From: Methylobacterium gossipiicola
Lineage (GTDB): Bacteria; Pseudomonadota; Alphaproteobacteria; Rhizobiales; Beijerinckiaceae
Direction: 5' to 3'
DNA: 64,000 nucleotides
Assembly: GCF_900113485.1 (NCBI RefSeq)
Contig: NZ_FOPM01000019.1
Coordinates: 1-64,000, forward strand
The stretch's first letter is position 1, and each line of letters opens with the position of its first letter. The translations under genes and the position numbers were made by a program. The notes beneath the pieces were generated by a model that worked only from the letters and a program-made list of their open reading frames with translations, had not been told where the DNA came from and searched no databases. This document shows positions 35,997 through 44,740 of this stretch, piece after piece.

Positions 35997-36295
35997 GCGC
36001 CCTCTCCCCACAGGCAGCCCTGGCCCAGGCGGTAGCCCGCATCGTCGCACACGGCTTCACGGTGATCGCCAGCAACACCCGGGGCGACAGCCACTACCTC
36101 AGGCCCGAGGGCTGCGCCTTTGCCCTGCGCGTCTCCAACCACGCCCGCACGCCGAAGCAGCGCAAGAACCACCCCGACGCCATCGTGAGCCTGGTTATCC
36201 GCATGCCGCAGACGGAGCGCAGCGTGGATGCCCTTGTGGAACAGGCCCTGCGGAATTTCGCCGGAGCACGGCGAACCCGCGAGGCAGGCGACTAG
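35993..36295 (+). CDS. Small protein of unknown function coupled to the acyltransferase
   Basis: A 100-residue protein from GTG 35993, overlapping the acyltransferase stop by four bases. It has no signal peptide. A basic, His-containing centre (SNTRGDSHYLRPEGCAFALR, NHARTPKQRKNHPD) looks like a compact nucleic-acid- or phosphate-binding fold, but no family is recognised. The overlap and the absence of a competing frame support it being real. It ends 15 bp from the converging DUF3297 gene. Confidence 0.65.
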   Translation: MSALSPQAALAQAVARIVAHGFTVIASNTRGDSHYLRPEGCAFALRVSNHARTPKQRKNHPDAIVSLVIRMPQTERSVDALVEQALRNFAGARRTREAGD

Positions 36296-36310
36296 CCCGC
36301 CCGGGCACCC

Positions 36311-36562
36311 TCAGCCCTCGGCCGGCTCATCGCGAAAATACGGCTCGACCGGGCCCTTCAGCTTCACCGTCATGGGGTTGCCGGCCCGGTCCAGGGTCTT
36401 GCCGGCGGAGAGGCGCACCCAGCCCTCGCTGACGCAGTATTCCTCGACGTTGGTCTTCTCGACGCCCTTGAAGCGGATGCCGATGCCGCGTTCGAGGAGC
36501 TTCTCGTCGTAGAACGGGCTGTTCGGGTTCACGGCGAGGCGGTCGGGAAGCGTGTCGGACAT
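36311..36562 (-). CDS. DUF3297 family protein
   Basis: An 83-residue protein matching the DUF3297 family over its whole length (LPDRLAVNPNSPFYDEKLLE, GIRFKGVEKTNVEEYC, GNPMTVKLKGPVEPYF). The family is widespread in Proteobacteria; its function is not known. It has no signal peptide. The start at 36562 is preferred to 36628. Confidence 0.88.
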   Translation of the reverse strand: MSDTLPDRLAVNPNSPFYDEKLLERGIGIRFKGVEKTNVEEYCVSEGWVRLSAGKTLDRAGNPMTVKLKGPVEPYFRDEPAEG

Positions 36563-36611
36563 CGTCGGTCGGCCCTGTCGATGGGTTCGAAGGGGAAAGC
36601 GGTTAAGGGAT

Positions 36612-37259
36612 TCAGGCGCCGCCCGCAACGTCGAGGGCCCGTAGCGCCGCGATCAGGTCGTCCGTGCGCCCGCTCTGGAGCAGGGGCACGAGGCCCGCCA
36701 CCGTTGCGTGCGGCCGGTCCCACCACGCGGTGTCGAGGAGCGCTGCCACGGTTTCGGGGTCGAAGCGGTGGCGGACCACCCGGGCGGGGTTACCGGCCAC
36801 CACGGTATAGGCCGGCACGTCCCGGCTCACCACCGCGTGGGCCGCCACCACGGCGCCGTGGCCGATGGTGACACCCGACAGGATGAGACACCCCGACCCG
36901 AGCCAAACATCGGAGCCGATGACGACGTCGCCGCGCGAGGCGTGGTAATCGCCCGGCGCGTCGACCCCGGGCCACAGGCCCGGCAGGGCGGCGAACGGAT
37001 AGGTCGAAACCCAGTCGAGGCGGTGGCCACCGCCGAGCAGGATCTCGACCTTGTCGGCGATGGAACAAAACCGCCCGATCGTCAGCCGTCGCCCGGATTC
37101 GGGAAACCGCACCTTCGGACGTCCATAAGAGTAAGCGCCGATGGAGAATCCGTGTTTTCGCGCCTGCCGGGCAAGGTGAATCCGGGTCTCGTTGCTCGGG
37201 TTGCGCCCACTCCGCAGGCGGTGCAACAGAGCTTTCAACCGAGGCACCCCGGCTCCCAC
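36612..37259 (-). CDS. CatB-type hexapeptide-repeat acetyltransferase
   Basis: A 215-residue acyl-CoA-dependent O-acetyltransferase of the left-handed beta-helix class (xenobiotic/VatD-like). It has IGRFCSIADKVEILLGGGHRLDWVSTYPF, with the catalytic His, then GDVVIGSDVWLGSGCLILSG and VTIGHGAVVAAHAVVSRDVP, and VVAGNPARVVRHRF. More likely a sugar or surface-glycan acetyltransferase than an antibiotic resistance enzyme, given the glycosyltransferase/acyltransferase genes nearby. The start is uncertain (GTG 37259, GTG 37247 or TTG 37238). It diverges from the malic enzyme gene by only ~50 bp. Confidence 0.82.
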   Translation of the reverse strand: MGAGVPRLKALLHRLRSGRNPSNETRIHLARQARKHGFSIGAYSYGRPKVRFPESGRRLTIGRFCSIADKVEILLGGGHRLDWVSTYPFAALPGLWPGVDAPGDYHASRGDVVIGSDVWLGSGCLILSGVTIGHGAVVAAHAVVSRDVPAYTVVAGNPARVVRHRFDPETVAALLDTAWWDRPHATVAGLVPLLQSGRTDDLIAALRALDVAGGA

Positions 37260-37310
37260 CGGAACGGTGCTGCAACGCGCGAGCGGCGCGACTTCCAGGG
37301 AGTGAGGCCC

Positions 37311-39644
37311 ATGGGCGACAACATGTCCGACGATCTCAAGTCCGGGGCACTCGTCTACCACCGCCTGCCACGCCCCGGAAAGCTCGAGATCCAGGCCACC
37401 AAGCCGCTCGGCAACCAGCGCGACCTCGCCCTGGCCTATTCCCCCGGCGTCGCCGCCGCCTGCGAGGCCATCGCGGCCGATCCGCAGGAAGCCGCCACCC
37501 TCACCATCCGCCAGAACCTCGTCGCCGTCCTCACCAACGGCACGGCGGTGCTGGGCCTCGGCAACATCGGCCCCCTGGCCTCGAAGCCCGTGATGGAGGG
37601 CAAGGCGGTCCTGTTCAAGAAGTTCGCCGGCATCGACGTGTTCGACATCGAAGTCGATCAGAACGACGTGAGCAAGCTCGTCGACGTGGTCTGTGCCCTG
37701 GAGCCGACCTTCGGCGGCATCAACCTCGAGGACATCAAGGCTCCCGAGTGCTTCGAGGTCGAGGAGCAGTGCCGGGCGCGGATGAACATCCCGGTCTTCC
37801 ATGACGACCAGCACGGCACCGCCATCATCGTGGCGGCGGCCGTCCTCAACGCCCTCGAACTCTCCGGCAAGCAGCTCGCAGACGTCCGCATCGTCACGTC
37901 GGGCGCGGGTGCGGCGGCGCTCGCCTGCCTCAACCTCCTCGTCTCCCTCGGCGCGAAGGTCGAGAACATCACCGTCACCGACATCAAGGGCGTGGTCTAC
38001 AAGGGCCGCGCCGAGCTCATGGACCGGTGGAAGGACGTCTACGCGAAGGAGACGGAGGCCCGTACCCTCGCGGAGGTCATTCCGGGGGCCGACGTGTTCA
38101 TCGGCCTCTCGGCCGGCGGGGTGCTCAAGCCCGAATACCTCGAGAAGATGGCCCCCAATCCGCTTATCATGGCGCTGGCCAACCCCTACCCCGAGATCAT
38201 GCCCGATCTCGCCCAGGAGAAACGCCCCGACGCGATGATCTGCACCGGGCGCTCGGACTTCCCCAACCAGGTCAACAACGTCCTGTGCTTCCCCTACATC
38301 TTCCGGGGAGCGCTCGATGTCGGCGCCACCTCGATCAACGAGGAGATGAAGCAGGCCGCCGTGAAGGCCATCGCGGCGCTGGCCCGCGAGACGCCCTCGG
38401 ACGTGGTGGCCCGCGCCTATGGCGGCGAGGCCCGGCCGTTCGGCCCGCGCTCCCTGATCCCGAGCCCGTTCGATCCGCGCCTGATCCTGCGCATCGCCCC
38501 AGCGGTGGCCCAGGCCGCCATGGACTCGGGCGTGGCCGGCCGGCCCCTGGAGAACCTCCAGGCCTATGCCGACAGCCTCGACCGGTTCGTGCACCGCTCC
38601 GGCTTCATCATGAAGCCGATCTTCTCCAAGGCGAAGGAGTGCCCGAAGCGCGTCATCTACTCCGAAGGTGAGGACGAGCGCGTCCTGCGCGCCGCCCAGG
38701 CTCTCACAGAGGACCGGGTGGCCCGGCCGATCCTGGTGGGCCGCCCCCGCGTCATCGAGACCCGGATCAAGCGCTTCGGCCTCACCCTGCGCCAGGGCGA
38801 GCACTTCGACCTCATCGATCCCGAGGACGATCCGCGCTACCGCGACTACGTCGCCACCTACCTCGACGTCGCGGGCCGGCGCGGCATCACCCCCGATGCC
38901 GCCCGCACCCTGGTGCGGACCAACACCACGGTGATCGGCGCCATCGCCGTGCGCCGGGGCGAGGCCGATGCCCTGATCTGCGGCCTGGAGGGCCGGTTCG
39001 AGACCCGCCTGCGGGTGATCCGCGACGTGATCGGCATGGCGCCGGGCGTCCTCGATTTCGCCGCCATGAGCCTCATCGTCACGAAGAAGGGCGCCTACTT
39101 CCTCGCCGACACCCACGTGCGGCCCGATCCCTCGGCGGAAGAGATCGCCGACGTGGCGGTGGCCTGCGCCGAGCACGTGCGTCGCTTCGGCCTCACCCCG
39201 AAGATCGCCCTGCTCAGCCACTCGGATTTCGGCCAGTCGGATTCGCGCTCGTCCCTCAAGATGCGCTCGGCGCTGGGCCTCATCCGGACCCGCGCCCCGG
39301 ACCTGCAGGTCGACGGCGAGATGCAGGCCGACACGGCCCTGTCCGAGCTCATCCGCGACCGGGTGATGCCGAGTTCCTACCTCAAGGGCTCGGCCAATGT
39401 GCTGATCCTGCCGAACCTCGATGCGGCCAACATCGCGTTCCAGTTCGCCAAGGTGCTGGCCGACGCCCTGCCGGTGGGGCCGCTGCTCATCGGCCCGGCC
39501 AAGCCCGCCCACATCCTGTCGCCTTCGGTGACGGCGCGCGGCATCGTCAACATCACCGCCGCCGCCGTGGTCGAGGCCCAGGCCGGCGATGTCGCCACGA
39601 CGACGGCCCTGGCCGAGCCCGGCGCCGCACCGGTGGCGGAGTAA
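37311..39644 (+). CDS. maeB: NADP-dependent malic enzyme with phosphotransacetylase-like domain
   Basis: A 777-residue fusion-type malic enzyme decarboxylating malate to pyruvate. Residues ~20-160 are the malic N-domain ([19 protein letters not shown]), ~165-420 the NAD(P) domain ([33 protein letters not shown]), and ~435-770 a phosphate-acetyltransferase-like domain that usually regulates rather than catalyses. In methylotrophs it affects carbon flow between the serine cycle and pyruvate. The start has GGGAG upstream. A terminator hairpin follows. Confidence 0.94.
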   Translation: MGDNMSDDLKSGALVYHRLPRPGKLEIQATKPLGNQRDLALAYSPGVAAACEAIAADPQEAATLTIRQNLVAVLTNGTAVLGLGNIGPLASKPVMEGKAVLFKKFAGIDVFDIEVDQNDVSKLVDVVCALEPTFGGINLEDIKAPECFEVEEQCRARMNIPVFHDDQHGTAIIVAAAVLNALELSGKQLADVRIVTSGAGAAALACLNLLVSLGAKVENITVTDIKGVVYKGRAELMDRWKDVYAKETEARTLAEVIPGADVFIGLSAGGVLKPEYLEKMAPNPLIMALANPYPEIMPDLAQEKRPDAMICTGRSDFPNQVNNVLCFPYIFRGALDVGATSINEEMKQAAVKAIAALARETPSDVVARAYGGEARPFGPRSLIPSPFDPRLILRIAPAVAQAAMDSGVAGRPLENLQAYADSLDRFVHRSGFIMKPIFSKAKECPKRVIYSEGEDERVLRAAQALTEDRVARPILVGRPRVIETRIKRFGLTLRQGEHFDLIDPEDDPRYRDYVATYLDVAGRRGITPDAARTLVRTNTTVIGAIAVRRGEADALICGLEGRFETRLRVIRDVIGMAPGVLDFAAMSLIVTKKGAYFLADTHVRPDPSAEEIADVAVACAEHVRRFGLTPKIALLSHSDFGQSDSRSSLKMRSALGLIRTRAPDLQVDGEMQADTALSELIRDRVMPSSYLKGSANVLILPNLDAANIAFQFAKVLADALPVGPLLIGPAKPAHILSPSVTARGIVNITAAAVVEAQAGDVATTTALAEPGAAPVAE

Positions 39645-39679
39645 CGACCCGCTCGCCACGGCGAAGCCCCCCAAACAAG

Positions 39680-39709
39680 GAAGGCCCCCGGAGCGATCCG
39701 GGGGCCTTC
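39680..39709. terminator. Intrinsic terminator after maeB
   Basis: A perfect 13-bp stem (39680-39692 with 39697-39709), GCGA tetraloop, followed by TTTCGTT. It lies between the converging malic enzyme and membrane protein genes. Confidence 0.85.
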
Positions 39710-39754
39710 TTTCGTTCCGGTATCGCCGCCGGCCAAAACCGACGGGTGGTGGGA

Positions 39755-40663
39755 TCAGTCGCGGCGCAGGCCGTCGACCCGGGCCGGCGAGACGGCTCCG
39801 AAGCGGCCGCCGAGGAAGGCCGCGAGGGCGCCGAGGACGAGGGCGAGGGCGCCGTAGAGCGCACCCTGCGCGGCCGCCTTGCGGGCGGTCTCGGCGGCGG
39901 CGGTGGCCTTCTGCTTAGCCTCGGCGGCGGTCTGCTCATACTGCTTGCGATAGTTCTGAACCTGGGCCTTGGCCTCCTCGGGGGAGATGTTCTGCGCCTT
40001 GGCGAGGGCCTCCGTGGCGCGGGCCTCGGCCTCGGCCTGCTGGGCCGCGTCACCCGAGAGGTAGGCGCGCACGGCCTGAGCGGCGGTGTCGCGCAAGGCG
40101 GCCGGGTCCTGGCCGTTGGAGGTCTGTCGCACCTGCTTCTCGATACCGTCGAGGGGATTCGTCACCTTGGTGAGGGACGGCGCGGCGGTCTGGGCCGCCG
40201 TCTGGGCGGCACCGCCGAGGGCCGAACCCGCACCACCGATCACGCTCGACAGGCCGCCGAAGGCGCCACCGACGAGGCTGCCGGCCGCCGAGGTGAGCAG
40301 ATAGACAATGACCAGGGTGGTGACCGCCCAGGAGACGAGGCCGTGATAGGCGCTGGTTCCGCCAGCCGGCTTGCCCGACAGGCGCCCGGCGAGGAAGCCG
40401 CCGACGAGCGAGGCGACGATGCCCGAGCCGACCCACCACAGACCGGCGCCCGTGGACAGGCCGGCAAGGGACGGCGTGTCGTTGCCCGTGGTGTCGAGGG
40501 TCGCCATGCCGATACCGAGGCCGACCATGTTGAGGATCATCTGCGCCACGAGGGCGAGGATGGCCCCGGCGAAGATCGCGCCCCAGGAAACCTGATTCAG
40601 CAGGACGGTGCTGTGGGGCTCGATGCTGGTGGCGACGGGCGTGCGTACGGGTGTGACGGCCAA
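39755..40663 (-). CDS. Membrane protein of the PhnA-like type, unknown function
   Basis: A 302-residue inner-membrane protein. Hydrophobic stretches: WGAIFAGAILALVAQMIL, GLWWVGSGIVASLVGGFLAG, AVTTLVIVYLLTSAAGSLVG and a C-terminal ALYGALALVLGALAAFLGG. Between the third and fourth is a ~130-residue Ala/Gln-rich helical region (QAEAEARATEALAKAQN) facing one side. Similar proteins are annotated only as PhnA-like or hypothetical in Methylobacterium. The start is TTG 40663, preceded by AGGAG at six-base spacing; the upstream ATG 40783 extension is not convincing. Function is unknown, perhaps envelope stress. Confidence 0.75.
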   Translation of the reverse strand: MAVTPVRTPVATSIEPHSTVLLNQVSWGAIFAGAILALVAQMILNMVGLGIGMATLDTTGNDTPSLAGLSTGAGLWWVGSGIVASLVGGFLAGRLSGKPAGGTSAYHGLVSWAVTTLVIVYLLTSAAGSLVGGAFGGLSSVIGGAGSALGGAAQTAAQTAAPSLTKVTNPLDGIEKQVRQTSNGQDPAALRDTAAQAVRAYLSGDAAQQAEAEARATEALAKAQNISPEEAKAQVQNYRKQYEQTAAEAKQKATAAAETARKAAAQGALYGALALVLGALAAFLGGRFGAVSPARVDGLRRD

Positions 40664-40990
40664 GGGGAACTCCTGGGAAAACGGTCGTGAACGTGAGCCT
40701 GGATACGCCCGGCCCTGGGGATGGGCGCGGCATCCGGGACGCGAAGGCTGAGACGATGGAACGGATGACATAAAAGCGGGCACACCCTGCCCGATCGCGC
40801 GTCACCGCCCGGCCCTGCCCTCCCAACGTGCGGTTCCGCAAATTGTTCGCGACGTTTTGCCGTTCTTCAGCCCGGACGGGGATTTTCGACAGGCCGGGGC
40901 TATGGCGCCGCAGCAGCGGCGGATAAAGTCCCAAACGCAAAAACGGCCCGTAAGGACCGTTCAAACGAGATACAGATTTCTTAAAAAGAA

Positions 40991-41065
40991 TGGAGCGGGC
41001 GAAGGGATTCGAACCCTCGACCCCAACCTTGGCAAGGTTGTGCTCTACCCCTGAGCTACACCCGC
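40991..41065 (-). tRNA. tRNA-Gly (GCC), first copy
   Basis: Minus-strand cloverleaf with encoded CCA (40991-40993). Acceptor GCGGGTG pairs with CGCCCGC, the T-loop is TTCGAAT, and the anticodon loop TTGCCAA reads GCC. It is identical to the copy at 41161-41235. Confidence 0.95.
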
Positions 41066-41160
41066 TCACACCACGATGGTAGCCTGGGGCTGCCTCGTGT
41101 TATTCTCTCCTGTAATGTCCCGACCTCAAGAGCCGCGACCTCGCTTCGTCTCGGTTCAAC

Positions 41161-41235
41161 TGGAGCGGGCGAAGGGATTCGAACCCTCGACCCCAACCTT
41201 GGCAAGGTTGTGCTCTACCCCTGAGCTACACCCGC
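41161..41235 (-). tRNA. tRNA-Gly (GCC), second copy
   Basis: Identical in sequence to the copy at 40991-41065, same strand, separated by a 95-bp spacer. It carries an encoded CCA and anticodon GCC. The pair may be transcribed together from upstream of 41236. Confidence 0.95.
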
Positions 41236-41358
41236 TCACAACCGCGCCGCTGGTGGAGAGAACCGCCGGCGGCCCCGGACGGCGTCTCTAAACACCATTC
41301 CGCGGAGCGTTGCAAGTGCCCCTGCGACGATTCCATAGCCGGCGCGCCGGCCGACCCG

Positions 41359-41856
41359 TTACCACCGCGCGGCGGGCGGCGTGCCGTCGCGGATTTCGGT
41401 GAGGCGGGCCTGGGTGGCTCTCGTCGTCCCGGCCGGCAGGGCGTCGAGGGGGAAGAAGCCACATTCGGCGATTTCCCGGTCCGCCGGCTTCGGTCCCGCC
41501 ACCCGGAAGGCGGTCGCCACGTAGAGCGCGACGTGGTCGCGACCGGCCGCCGCCTCGTTGTGGTAGAACCCATGCAGGCGCAGGCCCTGCCCCGAATCGA
41601 CCAGACCCCGCCCAGGACCGACGATAATCTCGGCCTCCTCGCGGAACTCACGGAGCATCGCCGCCACGGCGCTTTCCCCCACCTCGACGCCGCCGCCGGG
41701 CAGGTGCCAGCCGGGCACGTAGGTGTGGCGCACGAGGCAGACGCGGCCCTGCGCATCGATGGCGGCGCCCCGCACCCCCAGGGTCATCCCGCGCGTCGCG
41801 AGGGCACCGAGGTGGAACAGCCGCCGCAGGAGGGGCCGGTCGAGCAGCATCCTCAC
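41359..41856 (-). CDS. NUDIX hydrolase
   Basis: A 165-residue NUDIX protein hydrolysing a nucleoside-diphosphate derivative. The NUDIX box is complete: GGGVEVGESAVAAMLREFREEA. It is preceded by VCLVRHTYVPGWHLPG. Substrate cannot be inferred. Its ATG at 41856 overlaps the stop of the fumarylacetoacetase-family gene (41853), so the two are coupled. Confidence 0.88.
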   Translation of the reverse strand: MRMLLDRPLLRRLFHLGALATRGMTLGVRGAAIDAQGRVCLVRHTYVPGWHLPGGGVEVGESAVAAMLREFREEAEIIVGPGRGLVDSGQGLRLHGFYHNEAAAGRDHVALYVATAFRVAGPKPADREIAECGFFPLDALPAGTTRATQARLTEIRDGTPPAARW

Positions 41857-42551
41857 ACCACCCGGAGTTCGATGGCGCCGAGTCCGTCGATGGCCGCCCG
41901 CATGGACTGACCCCGCGCCACGGCGCCGACCCCCGAGGGCGTGCCAGTGAAGATGAGGTCGCCCGGATGCAGGGTGAAATAAGCCGACAGGTAGGCGATC
42001 TGCTCAGGGATAGTCCACAGCATGTCCGAGAGATCGCCGCGCTGGCGCTCCGTACCGTCGACGTCGAGGGTGATGGCGCCGCGGGCCGGGTGCCCGATGG
42101 AGGAGGCCGGATGCAGGGGTCCGATGGGCGCGGAGGCATCGGCCGCCTTGGCCAGATCCCAGGGCCGGGCGAGGCGCTTGGCTTCGTCCTGAACATCGCG
42201 GCGGGTCATGTCGAGGCCGACGGCGTAGCCGTAGACGTGGTTGAGGGCGGCGGCGGGCGCGATGTCGGCGCCCCCCACCGACAGGGCCGCCACCATCTCG
42301 ACCTCGAAATGGTAATTCTCCGTCCGCGGCGGATAGGGATGGTCGATCGCCTCCGGGCCGGTCACGATCTGGAGGGCATCGGCGGGTTTCATGAAGAAGA
42401 ACGGCGGCTCGCGCTCGGGGTCCTTGCCCATCTCGCGGGCATGCGCCGCATAGTTGCGCCCGACGCAGTAGACGCGCCGCACGGGAAACAAGTCCGCGCT
42501 GCCGACGATGGGCAGGGCGATACGCGGCGGATTGGGAATCACGGACAGCAT
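41853..42551 (-). CDS. Fumarylacetoacetate hydrolase family protein
   Basis: A 232-residue FAH-superfamily enzyme, size and motifs like fumarylpyruvate/acylpyruvate hydrolases: VYCVGRNYAAHAREMGKDP, the metal-binding FEVEMVAALSVGG, AVGLDMTRRDVQ and IFTGTPSGVGAV. It is cytoplasmic, cleaving a C-C bond in a 2,4-dioxo or similar acid; oxaloacetate tautomerase activity is another possibility for this group. It diverges from the FAD oxidoreductase gene and is coupled to the NUDIX gene. Confidence 0.88.
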   Translation of the reverse strand: MLSVIPNPPRIALPIVGSADLFPVRRVYCVGRNYAAHAREMGKDPEREPPFFFMKPADALQIVTGPEAIDHPYPPRTENYHFEVEMVAALSVGGADIAPAAALNHVYGYAVGLDMTRRDVQDEAKRLARPWDLAKAADASAPIGPLHPASSIGHPARGAITLDVDGTERQRGDLSDMLWTIPEQIAYLSAYFTLHPGDLIFTGTPSGVGAVARGQSMRAAIDGLGAIELRVV

Positions 42552-42676
42552 CGCCTGGGGACCTCCGGTTCTGACGGCGCTCCACCCTGCACGGAGGCCT
42601 TTCGCCCCCTATCATAGGAGGAGCACCCGGCCGTGCCATCCCGGATGCGCCTCGAGACCGTCTCGCGAGATCACCC

Positions 42677-44125
42677 GTGCCCGCCTCCCCCGACCTCCTC
42701 GCCGCCCTGACCGACCGCCTCGGGGCGGCCCACGTGCTCACGGCGCCGGACGAGACGGAGCCCTACCTCGTCGAGACGCGCGGGCTGCATCGCGGCCGCG
42801 CTCTGGCCGTTGCGCGCCCGGCCGATACGGCGGAGGTCGCCGCCGTGGTGGCGCTGTGCGCCGAGGCCGGGGTGCCGGTGGTGGCGCAGGGTGGCAACAC
42901 CGGCCTCGTCAGCGGCGGCGTGCCCCAGGGCGGCCTCGTCCTGTCGCTCGCCCGCCTCGACAGGGTGCGAGCCATCGATGCCACGAACGCCACCATCACG
43001 GTGGAGGCGGGCGTTCCCCTGGCGGAGGTCCAGGCGGCGGCGGACCGGGCCGGCATGCTGTTTCCCCTGTCGCTCGCCTCAGAGGGCTCGTGCCGCATCG
43101 GCGGCAATCTCGCGACCAATGCGGGCGGCACGGCGGTGCTGGCCTACGGCAACGCCCGCGACCTCGTCCTCGGCCTCGAAGTCGTGCTGGCCGACGGCAG
43201 GGTCTGGAACGGCCTCAAGGCCCTGCGCAAGGACAATGCCGGCTACGACCTCAAACACCTCTTCGTCGGTTCGGAGGGGACGCTCGGGATCATCACGGCG
43301 GCGGTCCTGAAGCTGTTCCCGAAACCCGCGAGCCGGGGCGTCGGCTTCGTCGGCCTCGCCGATCCGACCGCCGCGCTGGCCCTGTTCGAACGCTTGCGCG
43401 ACCGGGCCGGGCACGATCTCACCGCCTTCGAGGTGATCCCGCCCTTCGGCCTCGAGATCGTGCTACGCCACACGCCCGGCGCGACGGCGCCGCTCTCCGG
43501 CCCGCACGGCACCTATGCCCTCGTGGAATTCTCCTCGACGCGGGTCGACGCCCCGGCCGGCGAGGCCCTCGCGGCGGCCCTCCAAGAGGCCCTGGAGGCC
43601 GGTCTCGTGGAGGATGCGGCCCTCGGGGCCAGCGAGGCTCAGAACCAGGCCCTGTGGGCGTTGCGTGAAAACCTCTCCGAGGTGCAGCGGCGCGAGGGGG
43701 GCTCGATCAAACACGATGTCTCGGTGCCGCTGTCGCGCCTGCCCGAATTCCTCGCCACCGCGACCCGAGCCTGCGAAGCGGCGATGCCGGGTCTGCGGGT
43801 CTGCGCCTTCGGGCATTTCGGCGACGGCAACATCCACTTCAACCTGAGCCAGCCCGTCGGCATGGACCGCGCGGCCTTCCTCGGGGAATGGAGCCGCTTC
43901 AACCGCATCGTGCACGACGTGGTCCATGCCTTGGGCGGCTCCATCGCGGCCGAGCATGGCATCGGCCTGATCAAGCGCGACGAACTCGTCCGCTACGCCG
44001 ACCCCGTCGCCCTCGACCTCATGCGCCGCCTCAAGACGGCCTTGGATCCGCATGGCCTCCTCAATCCGGGCAAGGTGGTGGTGCCGGAGGGCGACGCCGG
44101 ACCACCACCCTTGCCATCCGGCTGA
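42677..44125 (+). CDS. FAD-binding D-2-hydroxyacid dehydrogenase (GlcD-like)
   Basis: A 482-residue flavoprotein of the FAD-binding type 4/GlcD family oxidising a D-2-hydroxyacid such as D-lactate or D-2-hydroxyglutarate. The FAD-binding PVVAQGGNTGLVSGGVP and RIGGNLATNAGGTAVLAYGN precede VGSEGTLGIITAAVLKL. The C-terminal active-site segment has HFGDGNIHFNLSQP and EHGIGLIKRDEL. The start is GTG 42677. It stands alone; the adjacent divergent FAH gene may share the acid-degradation pathway. Exact substrate is unknown. Confidence 0.9.
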   Translation: MPASPDLLAALTDRLGAAHVLTAPDETEPYLVETRGLHRGRALAVARPADTAEVAAVVALCAEAGVPVVAQGGNTGLVSGGVPQGGLVLSLARLDRVRAIDATNATITVEAGVPLAEVQAAADRAGMLFPLSLASEGSCRIGGNLATNAGGTAVLAYGNARDLVLGLEVVLADGRVWNGLKALRKDNAGYDLKHLFVGSEGTLGIITAAVLKLFPKPASRGVGFVGLADPTAALALFERLRDRAGHDLTAFEVIPPFGLEIVLRHTPGATAPLSGPHGTYALVEFSSTRVDAPAGEALAAALQEALEAGLVEDAALGASEAQNQALWALRENLSEVQRREGGSIKHDVSVPLSRLPEFLATATRACEAAMPGLRVCAFGHFGDGNIHFNLSQPVGMDRAAFLGEWSRFNRIVHDVVHALGGSIAAEHGIGLIKRDELVRYADPVALDLMRRLKTALDPHGLLNPGKVVVPEGDAGPPPLPSG

Positions 44126-44389
44126 CACGGACGATGTTTTGCCGGAACCGGAACACCCCTTGCAAACTTATCATTGTGCGTCGCACCAAATCCGGCCAGA
44201 TTGTTTTTCGCGACGCGCCATGAATTGGACGCCAATGGCGCCAAGGATGTGTGCGGATGGTGGTTTTGCGGACGGTGCGGTGCGGCAGGTTACCCAGCCT
44301 TAACCCCTGCACCGCTTCAATCACCCCAAGGATCTGACCGCGCTGCGACGCGATATCGCCCCGGTGGGGGCACGAAGGAGACTCTGACG

Positions 44390-44683
44390 ATGCCGATTTC
44401 CCAGGCGCGCGTTCCCACGGCCGAAGCGAGCCGCTACCTCAAACAGCTCTGCCGGCACTGGAGCCACAAATTCCCCGTTGAGGCCACGGAGGCCGCCGGC
44501 CGCGTGCCGTTCGGCGACGACCGGGTCTGCACCTTCGAGGCCGAGGCCGATGCCCTGCTGATGAAGGTCGCGACCCCCGATCCGGCGGCCCTGACGCGCC
44601 TCGAGAACGTGGTCTCGGACCACCTCCTGCGTTTCGCCTTCCGCGAGAACCTCGGCGAGATCACCTGGTCGCGCGCCGCTTGA
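44390..44683 (+). CDS. DUF2218 domain protein
   Basis: A 97-residue cytoplasmic protein matching DUF2218 end to end (ASRYLKQLCRHWSHKF, DRVCTFEAEADALLMKV, VVSDHLLRFAFRENL). Members occur beside siderophore or iron genes and alone; function is unknown. GAAGGAG lies upstream of the ATG. The 264 bp before it hold no gene; an AT-richer patch near 44160-44210 could be a promoter. Confidence 0.85.
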   Translation: MPISQARVPTAEASRYLKQLCRHWSHKFPVEATEAAGRVPFGDDRVCTFEAEADALLMKVATPDPAALTRLENVVSDHLLRFAFRENLGEITWSRAA

Positions 44684-44740
44684 CCTGCGCTTCCGAGACC
44701 TGATTTTGGGGAGACCGAAGTCGGGCGAAGGAGACGCGGC

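Noticed and set aside
36612..37259. Chloramphenicol or streptogramin resistance acetyltransferase
   Set aside because: Family resemblance only; surrounding glycan-modification genes make a sugar acetyltransferase more likely.
36612..39674. 1020-codon open frame opposite the malic enzyme gene
   Set aside because: Antisense shadow caused by high GC; low-complexity Asp/Gly/His/Arg composition. Only its 3' end (36612-37259) is a real acetyltransferase.
44126..44389. Small gene in the gap before the DUF2218 gene
   Set aside because: Short frames here lack ribosome sites and recognisable composition; treated as upstream control DNA.
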